Source: Candidatus Izemoplasmatales bacterium
GTDB lineage: Bacteria > Bacillota_I > Bacilli_A > Izemoplasmatales > Hujiaoplasmataceae
Length of the DNA stretch: 7,574 bases
Assembly (NCBI GenBank): GCA_028691335.1
Contig: JAQUZK010000061.1
Location: forward strand, 1-7,574
Direction: 5' to 3'
Below are positions 6,160 to 7,574 of the stretch, piece by piece. Every line of letters begins with the position of its first letter. The stretch's first letter is position 1. Under the pieces are notes generated by a model, which saw only the letters and a program-made list of their open reading frames with translations, was not told the DNA's origin and did not search any database. The translations under genes and the position numbers were made by a program.

Positions 6160-7574
6160 TGGAAAGCATCCTCCTCTTTAAAGGCTTTGCTTCTGCGGTA
6201 AGTAAGTAAAGTAGCAGTTGCGGTAATAATGAATGTGAAAATTGCAATTACCGCTCCGAGATTATAATCTTTTTGCTCGATTGTAAGTTTATACAGCCAA
6301 GTAACCAATAGATCTGTTTCTCCAGCTTGCCAACCACCTGAAACTTTAGGACCACCGTTTGTTAGTAAGAATATAACGTTGAAACTAGTTATATTTCCGA
6401 TGAATGATGTTATTAGGTATGGCGTGGTAACGAATATGATATATGGGATCGTTATGTTGAAAAAAGCTTGTCTTTTCGTCGCGCCATCAATTTGAGCTGC
6501 TTCATATAGCTCAGTAGGCACATTCATTAGGATACCTGATGTCATCAGCATTGTGTAAGGAACACCGATCCAAATATTTATTAGAATTACCATCCCTCGG
6601 GCTAGCCAAGGGCTGTTTGCATTTCCGAGAAACTCAATTGCCTCTGAAATTAATCCTAGGTCCATAAGTATTTGATTAATTGGGCCATCTGTTCTTAGTA
6701 AACTTCTAATAGCTAATAAAGTAATAAATTGTGGAAGAGCAATAGTCAAAACGAAAATTGTTCTCCATAGTTTTTTTCCTTTAACTTCTTTCTTGTTTAT
6801 TAGTAAAGCAAGAAGAATACCACCTATATAATTAGTGGCTGTTGCAAAAACCGCCCAAATTAAAGTCCAAATAAGAACTGGCAAGAATCTATTTGCGATT
6901 TCACCAGTACCACTAAAGATATTCGTGAAATTTTCAAATCCAACCCAACTGATTAGCTCTTCACCTTGGTGATCTTTATCATAGTTAGTGAAAGCTATCA
7001 AAATCATGAAGATTGTTGGTAAAATTGTGAAAGTTACAATTCCGATAATTGCAGGAGTTAATAAAGCGGTATGAAATCTCTCATCTAACATTGATGCAAT
7101 ATCTTCTTTAAAAGTAGTAGGTTTCTTATTAGCTTTAACATCTAAATCAGCTTTATATGAACTTTTAATATTAGATAAATATGCGGCTAGAAACATACCC
7201 AGAAGTCCAATTACAATAACGCCAAATAGTAGCATTAACATAGAATTATCAGTAGGAATTCCTAACTCAAAACTTCCTTCTTCAGTTCCTAAAGTAATTA
7301 AGTTTACTAAAGACTTAAAACCAATAGGAGTGTTGTTGACTTTTGGAGAAGCAATCAATAGTGTTAAGAATCCTATTTGTATTGATAGATATATTACGCC
7401 TTTAATAAATTGTTTATGATAGAAGTTACCGGCTCCCATGAAAAAATGCGATAGCTTAGTACCAATACTTCCGTCTTTAAAACGATTAGCAAAGTTTTGA
7501 AATGAAGTTTTTATATTTATACCTATTTTTTTAAAAAAAGATAAAAAGCGAGATGTTTCTCTCGACTTTTTATC
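6156..7574 (-). CDS. malF: maltodextrin ABC transporter permease, MalF type, 5' end outside the window
   Basis: The frame stays open to the right edge, so this is a partial gene with about 472 residues visible. An ATG at 7439 could be taken as the start, but the 45 codons before it are free of stops and contain no start codon. They also encode sequence typical of Firmicutes MalF (FKDGSIGTKLSHFF just before MGAGNFYHKQFIKG), so the true start is further upstream. Counting from that Met, hydrophobic segments lie near 12-31, 66-88, 124-150, 187-215, 227-248, 282-305, 335-360 and 393-414, giving the eight-helix MalF layout. The EAA loop is at 313-332 (EAAQIDGATKRQAFFNITIP). The large extracytoplasmic P2 domain of E. 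coli MalF is absent, as is usual in Gram-positive homologues. It pairs with MalG, whose start codon overlaps its TGA stop. The binding-protein gene is probably just upstream, outside the window. Confidence 0.92.
   Translation of the reverse strand, partial: DKKSRETSRFLSFFKKIGINIKTSFQNFANRFKDGSIGTKLSHFFMGAGNFYHKQFIKGVIYLSIQIGFLTLLIASPKVNNTPIGFKSLVNLITLGTEEGSFELGIPTDNSMLMLLFGVIVIGLLGMFLAAYLSNIKSSYKADLDVKANKKPTTFKEDIASMLDERFHTALLTPAIIGIVTFTILPTIFMILIAFTNYDKDHQGEELISWVGFENFTNIFSGTGEIANRFLPVLIWTLIWAVFATATNYIGGILLALLINKKEVKGKKLWRTIFVLTIALPQFITLLAIRSLLRTDGPINQILMDLGLISEAIEFLGNANSPWLARGMVILINIWIGVPYTMLMTSGILMNVPTELYEAAQIDGATKRQAFFNITIPYIIFVTTPYLITSFIGNITSFNVIFLLTNGGPKVSGGWQAGETDLLVTWLYKLTIEQKDYNLGAVIAIFTFIITATATLLTYRRSKAFKEEDAFQ

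Noticed and set aside
1..7574. CRISPR array, tRNA/rRNA genes, insertion sequences or phage genes
   Set aside because: No spaced direct repeats, no tRNA-like cloverleaf, no transposase or integrase motifs seen; the window is densely packed with metabolic and transport genes.

Overview
The window looks like a stretch of chromosome from an AT-rich, low-GC Gram-positive or wall-less relative. All Trp codons I checked are TGG, and TGA ends two genes (the left-edge gene and malF), so the standard bacterial code is used. That argues against Mycoplasma and Spiroplasma. It fits Acholeplasma, Izemoplasma or Erysipelotrichia-like lineages or other Bacillota; the assignment to an Acholeplasma-like organism is inference. 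Sugar-degrading proteins carry lipoprotein signal peptides, as expected for a single-membrane cell.

Left half, + strand (1-2869): four tightly packed genes. They are the C-terminal part of a probable radical SAM protein (open at the left edge), a gamma-carbonic anhydrase-like hexapeptide-repeat protein, a YpgQ/YedJ-type HD phosphohydrolase and an amidase-signature enzyme. The first three overlap (ATGA, then 8 nt) and the fourth starts 1 nt after the third, so they form one transcription unit whose promoter lies outside the window. A long hairpin with T-runs on both sides (2869-2910) closes this operon and also the convergent right-hand unit.

Right half, - strand (2927-7574): a maltodextrin/starch uptake locus, read right to left. 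It has malF (5' end beyond the right edge), malG, an extracellular GH13 alpha-amylase-type lipoprotein, and a small lipoprotein with a GNFNDW motif like those of starch-binding modules. malF-malG-amylase are translationally coupled. The solute-binding protein and the ATPase are not in the window. The presumed scheme is that the surface lipoproteins bind and cut alpha-glucans outside the cell and MalFG imports the oligosaccharides.

The most notable non-coding segment is 3539-3653, between the amylase and the small lipoprotein gene. It contains a full-consensus promoter (TTGACA, 17-nt spacer, extended -10 TGATATAAT), a 25-bp near-perfect palindrome covering the -35, and a perfect 14/14 match to the CcpA cre consensus ending directly at the amylase stop codon. 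The small lipoprotein therefore appears to be separately, strongly and dually regulated.
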